From Lineus longissimus (taxonomy: Eukaryota; Nemertea; Pilidiophora; Heteronemertea; Lineidae), in contig NC_088309.1 in assembly GCF_910592395.1 (NCBI RefSeq), positions 22,570,599 to 22,634,598 of the forward strand: a stretch of DNA of 64,000 nucleotides, given 5' to 3'. The notes under the pieces were generated by a model. That model saw only the letters and a program-made list of their open reading frames with translations. It was not told the origin of the DNA and did no database searches. The position numbers were made by a program, and so were the translations under genes. Shown here piece after piece: positions 24,101-35,200 of this stretch (position 1 is the first letter of the stretch; every line of letters begins with the position of its first letter).

Positions 24101-27100
24101 TTGAGGAAAAATGTGAAAAAAATGAAGAAGTGGATATTAGGGCGTAAGAAATCTTTGCTACAATTTGGGCTCAGGTCACCTCTCAACCTCATGAGCTTAA
24201 ATTAGGTCCGCGCTCTGAACATTCATGAAATGCCTCTTGACTCGGCATGAGGGACAACCGAATCGATGCTGTCGTAATCAGCATCATGTGGCGTTGCAAA
24301 TATCTTGTTTGATCCCGTGAGAAGCGAATGTAAAGATTAAGTACTAGTTTTCTACAACCTCAAATTATCAGGCGATTGAAAATACCTGACTCTGTATATT
24401 TTGCAGAACTGCCGTACTAAACGAAGTTACTTTTTTCGCTTGTTGATTTTCCTGATCTGAATTTAAGGGTACAGAATGCCAGGTGGTTTAGATCGTTCTA
24501 TTTTAAAGTGAAAATTAACCTTATTTACTTACATGAAGTCCATGCTTACTTATAAATATAAATACATGCAATTAATAGATTGATTCGTTATTTGTATTGT
24601 TTCAGTATGTGTGGTTGTTTCACGATGGACGTCATTGCCAGCACTATGTTTGGAATAGCAGTGGACTCGCAGAAAGATCCAAATGACGAGTTTGTGAAAC
24701 ACGCAAACGAGATTTTCAAGTTCTCTTTGGGAAATGCGAAAGTTCTGATTGCTAGTATGTAATACAAAATGAATACCGGTATATTTTGTACATCATCCGG
24801 CCCCAAACACTGTTAAGGTTAGGTTTGGCCAAATCCCTCGTCAACCTGAAAAACAATCCTAACAGACAGACCCCTTCCTACGGTTAGGATTTAGAAACAC
24901 ATTGGTGATATAGAGGATCTCTAATCTTTCTTTCCACAGTGACAATCCTCCTAAATCATATCGGAAATAATAAAAAAGTTTACTCAATAGCATTTATATT
25001 TGCGTTTTCAGTCATGTTTCCGAAGCTATCGGAATTTCTGAAGAAACTTGGAATTGAGTTGTTCAACTTTGAAACATTCAATTTCTTTACTCAAGTTACT
25101 AACCAAGCTATGAAGCAGCGACAAGAGACCCCAGGAGTAAGTTAAGCTCATTGATAATTGTTTTTGAAGACTTTAGAAACGACCAGTGATCCGTTAGGCT
25201 CTATGAATCGAAAGTCTGAAAAAGATATCGCTTGCCATACAGCAGTTACATGTGTGTACCGGGGTAACAAAAATATTATAAATTTGAGCTGAGTATGTAA
25301 AATTGTGGCCGGTTCGCAATGATTTCCATGACATATACCGGTATGATACATAACTACATGTAGTTCAATACGTTCAAATAACCAATGGTGGGCACAGTAG
25401 GCCATTGACCTCCTCCTAAAAGACACGTTCTTGGTTTTGCAGCAGTTCCATGATTTCTTGGACATTATGATCAAGGATGAAGTGTCAACTGATCAGGTTG
25501 ATCGCAAAACCCATTATCCTACTGGTGAGACCATGGAATGGAGCAGCAAAGGTAATATTGTATAGTTAGTTGGCCAGACTTCAAGTGTAAGAAGTCTGCA
25601 GGATAGAATCGAAAAAAGTTTTCCTTAGTTAAATCACCTGTTAAGTCAGTGTGGAATAAATTGCTGGATGCCATTGGGGGGGGGGGGGGGGGGGGGGGTT
25701 ATCTTGCATAACTTTTGAAAGCCATTTATCGAAAATTATATCTTTGTAAGAACTTCCGGTGGGTATTTATTTCCCTCCAATTTTCTGTGAGGTTGAATCA
25801 TCGATTCCTTCCTTCAGGTATCCTAAGAGAAGAAATCCTCGCTCAAGCTGTTATCTTCTTTCTGGCTGGATTCGACACAACCGCTAATACACTCCACTAC
25901 CTTTGCTACCACTTGGCCATGGATCAAGATGTTCAGAACAAAGTCATTGAAGAACTGACGGAGGCTATTGGCGACAGTGTAAGTACTTTTAAAATTGCAT
26001 CAAAGAAATATTTGACTTGGCACTCATAATAAAGATCATGTCAAGCGCCAGGATGCCTAGATTGACCAGGATCATACATCCTACTATAGCAGGCATTTGT
26101 GTCGTACCTAAAATACAATCAGTCAAGTGTGAGTGTGTTTTTAAGAAAAGATCCGAAGGCTTGCTATGGATGAATTAAAAATGTACGTGTACTGCATGAT
26201 GAGAGTAATTCTTTAGTGGCCACTGAAGTGATGTGGGGTTTTTTTGCCCAGTTAAACCGCCGAATCTGCCATAATCACGCCTCCTCACTATTTGCATCTT
26301 TTAAATCATTTTCGTTTTTTGTTTGTATAGGACATCACATATGAGAATGTGAACAAACTGGAGTACCTCGATATGTGTATTCAGGAAGCCCTTAGAATGT
26401 ACCCACCGGCCTTCAGGTTTGACCGAACATGCAGCGAAGATGTTGTAATTGATGGCATAACTATCACCAAGGGGACGAGTGTTGGCTTTCCAGCCTATGC
26501 CATACATTTTGATCCGGAAATCTACCCTGATCCAACCGAGTTCAATCCCATGCGGTAAGCGATTTTTGTTAGAATGTGATCGGAACTTATTAGGAGTACC
26601 GGTAACAATGCTGCAACATCTAATGGTTTTTCTACTTACTCGTGTTCGAGATAAATTCTAGTCCAGAGTTGAACGCCGTTTTACCCACGCATTTTGTGCT
26701 GGAAGACTCTGCGGCAGCACTGCCCACTTTAAATTTGTGTTAATTACCAATATATCTATACATGCAGTTGAGATAGCCCTGTTTTTATTTCAGCTACACA
26801 GACGAAGAAAAGGCCAAGAGAAATCCGTACCACTGGATGCCATTCGGAATGGGACCACGTAACTGTCCCGGGATGAGGCTGGCATTGCTTGAGATGAAAA
26901 TAGCTGCTGCAGCGATTATGAAGAAGTGCAAGTTTGCTCGCACACCAAGCACACCAGTAAGCACAGATTTGCTCTCTTGACCTTGGATTAAAAAGTCACA
27001 TGAAGTAAAATGACACATGGTACAAAGCAACAATTCAACTGCGTTTTCTTAAAAGAATATCGGGCCTGGTTGTTCTAAACGAGTAACACTTTAGACTTAA

Positions 27101-27396
27101 GGGAAGTGGATAGCGCAAAGTAAGGTTAACGCTAGCGTTGATGACAAGACCTGTTTTGAACAACTGCGCACTGGTCGATAAATTAAGCTGTGCTCTTGAT
27201 GACGATTTTTTAGTTGAGGGAAATACCGTGGACGTGGCGTAATGTATTTTGGGTGTGTCAAGTATATGATTTAAACACAATTGTTCCATAAATACTCCTC
27301 TTTTCTACTCTATAGGCTCACGAGGACCTGGAGTATCAAATGGGAACGGTACGACCAAAGAAACCAATCATGTTGAAAGTGGAACTAAGAGATTAA
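21113..27396 (+). CDS. Cytochrome P450, clan 3 (CYP3-like)
   Basis: Complete microsomal P450 monooxygenase of 515 residues, the usual length. Thirteen exons: 21113-21186, 22205-22301, 22592-22650, 23007-23106, 23341-23457, 24055-24143, 24606-24754, 25012-25136, 25443-25551, 25818-25978, 26331-26554, 26794-26956, 27316-27396 (TAA). All phases fit. Residues about 8-26 form the N-terminal membrane anchor, followed by GPTPLPFVGN. AGFDTT (323-328) is the oxygen-activating I-helix motif. EALR (379-382) is the K-helix ExxR. FGMGPRNCPG holds the heme ligand Cys459. The spacing and motifs such as TMDVIASTMFGI resemble the CYP3/CYP5/CYP6 group. The usual PERF-like motif reads PMRY here, so the Glu is missing. 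The substrate cannot be read from sequence; clan 3 enzymes commonly oxidise xenobiotics and steroids or lipids. The acceptor of exon 9 is a CAGCAG tandem acceptor, which could give products differing by one Gln. Confidence 0.93.
25676..25698 (+). repeat. Run of 23 G in a P450 intron
   Basis: Uninterrupted homopolymer in the intron before the exon that encodes the I-helix. It could form G-quadruplexes. It is also a likely place for a sequencing-length error. Confidence 0.9.
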
Positions 27397-27595
27397 GAAA
27401 CGTGCCATGACAGCGCACGTGGACAGCGTACGCGTCGTATTGATACGTTCGCTTGCGGATATGAACATTATCAACACATTATCAATATATTATCAAGAAA
27501 AGAACGATGAGTGGTAAACCATCACTATAAGTCACTATGAACAGAGGGTTCTCATAGCCACCACTATTTTGCAAGGTTTAGGGCCGCGATTCACA

Positions 27596-27680
27596 ATAAT
27601 AAGTAGTTGAATTTACGAGTGTATGATACATAACTGCAGTATAATAAGTAGTTGAATTTACGAGTGTATGATACATGACT
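27596..27680 (+). repeat. Two-copy 45-bp tandem repeat in the P450 3' UTR
   Basis: Unit starts ataataagtagttgaattta and is followed at once by a second, nearly identical, slightly shorter copy. It lies about 200-285 nt after the P450 stop codon. Confidence 0.85.
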
Positions 27681-27794
27681 AACATAATTAGAAACGACCC
27701 TTAGCCCCTCTTTTTATCATACAGTCATGTAGTTGTATCTATGTGCGACGAAACATAACTTTATGATTCACTTACAGAACAATGTGACTTTTGC

Positions 27795-27800
27795 AATAAA
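27795..27800 (+). promoter_or_regulatory. Polyadenylation signal, P450 gene
   Basis: AATAAA in ttgcaataaatg, 399 nt after the stop codon and well before the next gene; typical position. Confidence 0.6.
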
Positions 27801-28864
27801 TGTAGTACTATAAGAATAGTTTGTTTAGTTTCGTCTACTCGGTGATGGGACTTGATTGATGATCATGTCGCATACCGTTGGCAATTTCGTTGAGACAGGA
27901 ACCCCATCCCTTATCTGCAAGTATAAGTTTACCTTAAGACTTGCATGGTGGTCAGGTCTACAGTACTCTCATGGTCGTGAAGACTCTGACTTGCACTGTG
28001 ATATAGCATACAGGAAGTTGATTGTAATATCGGTAAAGGTATACGAATCTCAGATTTGCATAAACAATTCTCTGCCACTGTGCGAGGATGGCCACTGCAA
28101 CACGGTTAAAAGAAAACTCCGCTTTTATTATACCAATAGAAGAACTAAGGACGGATAAGCGTACGAAGTAAACCGCAACGACTGCTCAAAATTTGTGATT
28201 TTGCAGCTTATCGCCAGACAGCTCTGGTGATTGCAACACAGATCTCGTTGAACTAGTAGGCGAGTCCGGTGTGTTCCCCATATTTCTGTGTTTCCATCGA
28301 AGCGAGATACACCATGACTTTCCAACGTGTCAATCTGTCCTTCCACGTCTTGAACAATGATGAGGGAAAACACTGAGAAACGGAAAACCTCAAAAAAGTG
28401 GCACACTGGAATGAACATTATTTCAACACAAGTTGCACGGTCTTCGTTCAGTTGCGTCAACTTGAGGTCCATTCATGCACTGTATGGATAAGCTTTGATC
28501 TACTGGTGATGTGACTTATTGCAATAAAGAGCAGCGGGCCTTGAACTATCGACAATTAATGTATTCACACAAATTTGAAAACGATAGCGAGTACATGTTT
28601 TACCATTAATAAATCGTTCAAAGTACATGTATATACAATTCGACAAACAACCTTGAAAATGATGTATACGTGTTGGCGTATTTTGAAATTAGGGTACATT
28701 GTATATCCATCGTACGTCGGTTTCATCCTTTCATTTCATTGCAAGACAGATAACATTAAAAACCAAAACATTCCCAAAACATGGCGTACTGCATGAATTA
28801 GTAGTTCTACGAGGCACGCCGAATGGCATTGGTCATATATCGCCAAGTCGTCTGCTACTTACCA

Positions 28865-28885
28865 TGACGTCATAGCTCGGCCAAT
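28865..28885 (+). promoter_or_regulatory. CRE and CCAAT elements of the fibrinogen-domain gene promoter
   Basis: A perfect palindromic CRE (TGACGTCA, 28865-28872) is followed by CCAAT (28881-28885) in a local CG-rich patch with several CpGs. The patch sits about 430 bp upstream of the predicted start codon of the coiled-coil/fibrinogen gene, on the same strand. This suggests a TATA-less promoter responsive to CREB/ATF-type factors. Confidence 0.45.
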
Positions 28886-29297
28886 CACGCGCGCCACGTC
28901 CCGAGCAGAGCAGAGATTTTCAGGGCTTTGCGGGAACACCATCAGCCAATCGTCAGCTGCTAATAGATCCACTATAGTGCGGAGAAAATCGAACTTCCTT
29001 AAGTTCTCACTTCGTAGATCGTGATCTTGGACTAGTTGCTTTCGCATCGAGGCGGAAATATCATCGAGGAGCTTGGAATGAATAATCGCACGAGTTCAGA
29101 GCATTGCGGATTCGTTTTGTTCCTGGATTATTACTTTTTATCCGAAGTATGACAAGAAAGGCGCGACCATATTTCATGTTACCATTCGACTAGACAAACA
29201 GGAGAAAGTTGTGAAATCTGTGTCTACTGGGGTTTCGTCATCGGAGCTGCGTGTTCATTTGCTGCGTTGCCGTTTACTAGACAGCAGCATTTATAGG

Positions 29298-32200
29298 ATG
29301 TTGGAGAAAATGGCGGGAAAGTGTTCAATTTTGGTAGTGTTACATGTTCTCATCTGGACGGCGTATGGCCAGGGTGGGGTTTCGCAAAAGGACCTAGGGA
29401 AGCGTTTACAGGGGATGGAAGACAGGATACAATGGCTGACGAAGGAGCACAGAAACATGACAAATGTGGTGACGAAAATTCACCATCGTCTCCACACCTC
29501 ACATCACAAAATGACAGAAATGAAAGAAGGGGAATTATTACGGGGAAAATTAATTACTGATATGCGGGACCAGCTGGAACAACAGAGCAATTCGATTAAT
29601 CGCTTAGAACAGGATAATGAACAATTAAGGGGCGTGATTCTCCAACTTTCACAAGCTCTCCAGCAAATACGCGGACAGCCATTGGGAACTACCTTGGCTC
29701 CCATTGTAAAAACAACAAAATCCACATTACCAACAACGCCAAGGGGTAAGTAACGGTAGTCATTCTTTATTAAACTGTAGGGTACTTTAGGACGTAACCA
29801 TTATAACATTTACTGAAAAGTTCACTTAATACACAATGCCTTGTTCGAATTAGACGAGAAGTTAAATTTTGCATTCAAAGTATTTTTGACGTTTAAACTG
29901 ACAGGAGTGGCATTAAAGACACAAACATTAGTCTAGTGATTTTTAAACGCTTTGGCGTATTATTCCGCGCTTTATTTAGGTGCCACACAGCCTAATAGCC
30001 CTGACTTTTAGATCTTTTATTCTGCACGGAAACTACCAATTATCATTTGACTTCAAATTTGATTTAATGTCGAATTCTTCCGCATAAAGCAGCATTATCT
30101 AACATAGTTCAGCTTCCTGCAGAATTCTGATCCAGAAAAAAACACCGTTCACCTTCACAGATTACCAGTTAAGAACATTGTAAATGAGATGGAAGTAATC
30201 GTTGTGATTATTTTCAAGTGTGGTTGAAGACTGGTACTTCTAGCTTAATCAGCACTTGATGGAACAGACTCCCTTGCAGTCACGTTGATAAGCCGACGAT
30301 AAATTTCAAAGGTGTTTGAAGCAAGCTCTCTCGTCTACTTATCCAGCCTGCTGTATGCTCCTTGAGCATGGATAAGCTTCTTTCTTACAGGTTTACTCAT
30401 ACCTTCAGGGAAACAAGATCATTCTCCATCCGTAGTACTAACGCAGTGATTTCCTTGTTACCAGCAACATTATGTAGATGAGTTTTTTATTACAAAACGG
30501 TGTAAACGCCAATATGGCAGCTGATTCCATCATTTTGCTCTGGCAGTTTTGCTGTGTCATCCCTGTGGGTATTACGACATAACTTCACAAAGCCAATTGA
30601 CCACTTTCCTCGGCAGCATTTTTAGTTCACAGGCTTCCTGTGGAACTAGCCAATCAGAAACTCTCAACTCTGATTCACCGGCGTATAGTCTTCAGTATTG
30701 AACCAATCATAAGGGAGTATATATTTCCGATAGATTCAAGGTCAGGTTTAGGAAAGTGCTTTCGTATTGTGATGATGGTCCAAGACCAAATGTTACAGTA
30801 ACTGAGCGGAGAATAGCTAACCGAACAACAATAAGGTTTTCTGACTTTCGGTATTTTCTAAGAAATTATTCCCCTGAGTCAATAACAAGACATGGAGTCA
30901 TAAGGATGTTTGTCTAGCCCTTACCCTGGCTTTCATACGGTTATTAATTAGACAGAGTCATAGACAAAGCGGCAGTAGAGCTAAGAATAAATGAGACGTA
31001 TAAATAAATGGCCTTTATAGCTCAAAAACACCGAGCGACATCGAAACACGCCCAGACCAAACGATTACAAGGTAACGGTTAAAGAAGAAATAACGTCCAA
31101 ATACCAAACAGTATGTTTAAGTGTTTTCTTTAATGGTTATGTGTATAAATACATGTAATGGTGCAGGTACAGGCATGATTTGACCTGCTATTAATTGGCT
31201 AATTATCGGTGACGAGGTGTATAATATGATAATTATTCTAAACCCGTAAGGCAGTGGTTGTGAGGTGAAGGGGTCGCTTTTCTTACAGGTTATTATGAGA
31301 TGCTTTGCTTATTCACATGCTCACTGTCTTAAACATGATATTTATACGTCCATCTGATGTGCATTCCTGTATGGATTCATTCCAGATGATTATGAAGTAA
31401 TAACTGTCGAAGAAGCAGAGTATCTATGTTAATGATGGATGTTCAGTAATGACGAGTGCCCTTTTGGCCAGCAACAGACAAGGCCCTAATGAGAAATTGC
31501 AGAAAACGGAAAGTTTGAGCATATTTCGTCAAATTATAATGTACATGTAATTCCTATCATTTTACGCATTTTGGTTGGTAAGCACGTAAGCAATATATAC
31601 CTGTAATAATAATTTTTATATCATTGAAATGCATAGAAGAATATTGTAGTGAGAGTGGCCTAATGTGTCGTGTTCATGTAATCCTACTTATGACAATTTA
31701 ATGTTTATATCTAAAACTTATTACATATCGGTTTACATTTATTTACTTGCACTTCACGATTAGCTAAGTCGTCCTGGTCGTTACATTATCGAGAGATAAC
31801 TGACTAATATCATGGCTTCACCTAGATATATACTGCAAAAAGATGTTTAAAAAAACTAATAAATCAACTAGAGAGATTACGATGCAAGGGTTTTCTGTGA
31901 CATCGATTGTTTCTGGTAGGTTGTTTTGTCATTGCTTCTCATACTTTCGAAGTATGTCAAACGGCATCTTTCCCGTTTGATATGATTAAGTGCGAAGATA
32001 CTCTAGATACGCCGATCTAAGACCGCTTGGATCGGTGAAACTCGAGTATTATACTTGTAGCCAACACATGGAGAGAATACATGATTTGTTGGCTTAAGCA
32101 TATATAGGTTCGTGGTGAAAATCCCTCTGATATTCATAACTTATCATGTGGTATAGCTAAGAAAATACGAATGGCATCCAGAAATGAAAATCCGAAGGGT

Positions 32201-35200
32201 TTTTGATACGCCCACAGCAGCGTAACAAGATCACGATAACGGAAATACATTAGGCAGAACTGGTGATTAAATGCAACCTTGTGGTATTCTTTCTACATGT
32301 ATTTGGCGGGATGGTTCCGAGAGACCGCAAAGCTGATTAGATAGTAACGATGGACAGCGGTGTATGTGTAGGCTACAGGCCTGCCAATAGCCATTCCCTT
32401 GGGGTCCATGTGAATATCATCACCTTATCACTCAGGTGTGTACTCTACAAACAACAGGAGGTGTACTCATATTGCTTGACCCTTCACCTCGGACCATCCA
32501 CTTTCTCAAAGCATCGATAAATTCTCAATCAGAAGGAAGAGATAAACGAAAGGTGAACAGACACATTGGCGGAATAAGATATTACCGCTTCGAATACTCT
32601 GCCGTTTTTGTCTACCGGGTGAAGCAATAACGACGGAACATATGTTATTCATATCACGCCAAAGACATTAAGTGATCTAGAGTCTAAGAGATATGGTAGT
32701 ATAAAGTAGTATAACATATTGATCTAACAGGAAGAGATTCGGTCCCTTTCTCACACAAAAGGAGTCTATTACATATGTATAAAATAAGCTGCGATCAGGT
32801 TAACTGTCGTCAGTTGCGCCAGTTGCCGTCTGTTTTTTTTAAAGCGCCAGCTGTATAGTACTGTTCCGGATACTACAGAGGAACGGCGGAAAAGAAAGTA
32901 ATGCACATAGAGGTATAAAATTAGATTGCAAGTCTTTAGGGTTTGTATACCATCAAAACAAGAATGACACAGTATCCCCTCGTGTACTCTGTAGCCCTCC
33001 ATTTGGCCCATAACTACTCGCATCATCCCATCAGGTGATGTGAAGGGAATTATGATACCTGAGCCGAGACCTAAAGCATGCAACCAAGAGATTGGTAGAT
33101 ACCGTCAGGGTTATTTTACTCTGTAAAGTCAATTTCAGCCATTAGTTATTAGAGGCCGGCGAAAGTATGTGTACTTCACTGGGCATGCCAGCCAATATTA
33201 TGCAGGCAATTTCTCAACTTGAAGCAAAGCATTCATTCTCCTCAATACCATAGTGTACATCTTTTCAAAAGAACAAAAATTACGTTTGCTGTAAATATAC
33301 CTTTTGTCCACACCACAGTAATGCGCCTTGTCTGCAACTTTATATGAGACATATCATGAGCCGAAAAGAAAATACTCTGTAACTGATTCGGCAGACTCTA
33401 TCAAGCCTTTGGCTGTTTCTCTGAAAAATGTTTAGGCCTAGTAATGGTAAAGGTACGATACACTGTACGGTCTGTACATGCTCTTGAAGTTGCTGCAGGC
33501 CTTAGAGACAGAATGATGCAGTGATATAAGAATGTAAGTCGAGACTATATGCCACTTTATGTTCCAAGGTGCTGCTATAATAAATTACGTTTCATTACTT
33601 CAGGGTTCCGTTACGCATACCGCTCATTCGTGCAATACCGGCCGAATTATTCCGTCGCAAGAAACGACGAGGTGATGCATTTACCTTGCGTGGCACTGAT
33701 CCATACATGTAGGGGCCTCATGAATTATCATTTAACCCTCGATAAGCAACTACATTTATTCAAATATCTTATCAAATTAGTTCTAAATAATATTTTTTTC
33801 AATATATTTACATGAATGCTCGAAAAAGTATACGATAGCCATCGAAATATCCATCGAACGCCAAACACAACTTCACGTGTACATTCGTATGAATGTTTCG
33901 ACCCTAAAATTGACATCAATAAATGTAAAATGAGGTTGACGCCGTCCATGTTGGCTCAGGTACACGGAAATAAACATTGCCCGAGTGAAGTCATTGTGCA
34001 CGCAAATTTGCTGAAAATTGGCATTAATGGTATTAATGCCGGACATCTATATCTTACCGTACAATTGGACAGTTTCAAATTCAAGTTTAATTTTTTATCT
34101 TTGAACAAACGAGATAGGATAGATCGCTCCTCTCGTTCCTGGTACCCGATTTCGGGTACTCTGCGAAAAGTATCTCTCAAGCGAGAGAGTAATTCGTAAG
34201 CAACCTTCTTGTATGCATCACCATACATCTTACACATCGGCAGTTCCTCTCCACTGGTGGTCCAAAGGCATTGTTTATTGTATATACCGGTATATTATTA
34301 TTCAAAAGCGAATTATTCCCTCGAATTTTTGTAAGTTCTGAAGGTAGACGATAGCACTCATGTCCCAATACCTTGTTGGTACAGTTCCAACTAGTACGTG
34401 GTAACAGTGGATGCTTTTAGCAATGCAACGGAACGATTCTGTTAATTTGATTAACGCACAAACAGTGGGTTAATACTTCAAAGAAGAAGAATTAATAATA
34501 GTAATTAATGTATATACCCATCAGCACTAGTTGAATGTTCAGAAGTTAATGTAGGGAATATTGTCTTTGATGCATACTAAGTATTTTCTCGGTCAGAAAA
34601 TTGTATGTTTTTTTCACTAACTTACAGCAAACTGCTTACAGTCATGTAATTCGTAAAAATATTCTTGTTTCTGATGATATGATATGCATCTTCAGATCTA
34701 ACGTTTCCGGCGCGTAACGTCATTTTACTAAAAAATTATTAGTCTTATAATAATGAGGCCTTCGTTAAGTTAACATTCTGTAAAAATATATCAAATATTT
34801 CGTGCCAAAATCATATACATGTACATTGTATTATAACTCATACGAAATCTATCATCAATCAATACGGGATACACGTATAACAACTAAAACGTTTCTTCGA
34901 AATAATCAGGTTCAGTGAATATTTTTTAAGTTGCTTGAAAGCATCTTACAGTAATCAGGTTCAAAGAGATCTTTAAGATTTTCTTTGAAAGAATTTTGAA
35001 TGCAATTGGTTTCAAATAGATTTCCTCAAATTTTCTTTGAGAGTATTTTAAGTGCGATCAGCCTCAATAGAATTTCTCAAAACTTCCTTGAAATCGTCTT
35101 GAAGGCCATTGGTTTCAGTAGATTTTCTCAAAATTATTTGAAAGCATCTTGCTTACATGTATATTTTTGTTCTCAGTCTGCATCAGGAAATCGTATTTAT

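Larger units (their letters stand above)
27397..29297. other. 3' UTR of P450 and 5' flank of the fibrinogen-domain gene
   Basis: No supported exon. It holds a 45-bp tandem duplication and an AATAAA near the P450 end. A GC-richer stretch with promoter-type elements lies about 0.4 kb before the next gene. The reverse-strand ORFs 28128-28472 and 28859-29047 have no recognisable domains; the second overlaps the presumed promoter. Confidence 0.5.

Noticed and set aside
28128-28472. 114-residue reverse ORF between P450 and fibrinogen-domain genes
   Set aside because: No signal, domain or splice context.
33816-34237. Overlapping ORFs on both strands (127 and 93 residues)
   Set aside because: Unrecognised, no splice sites or domain, both strands open; treated as chance.
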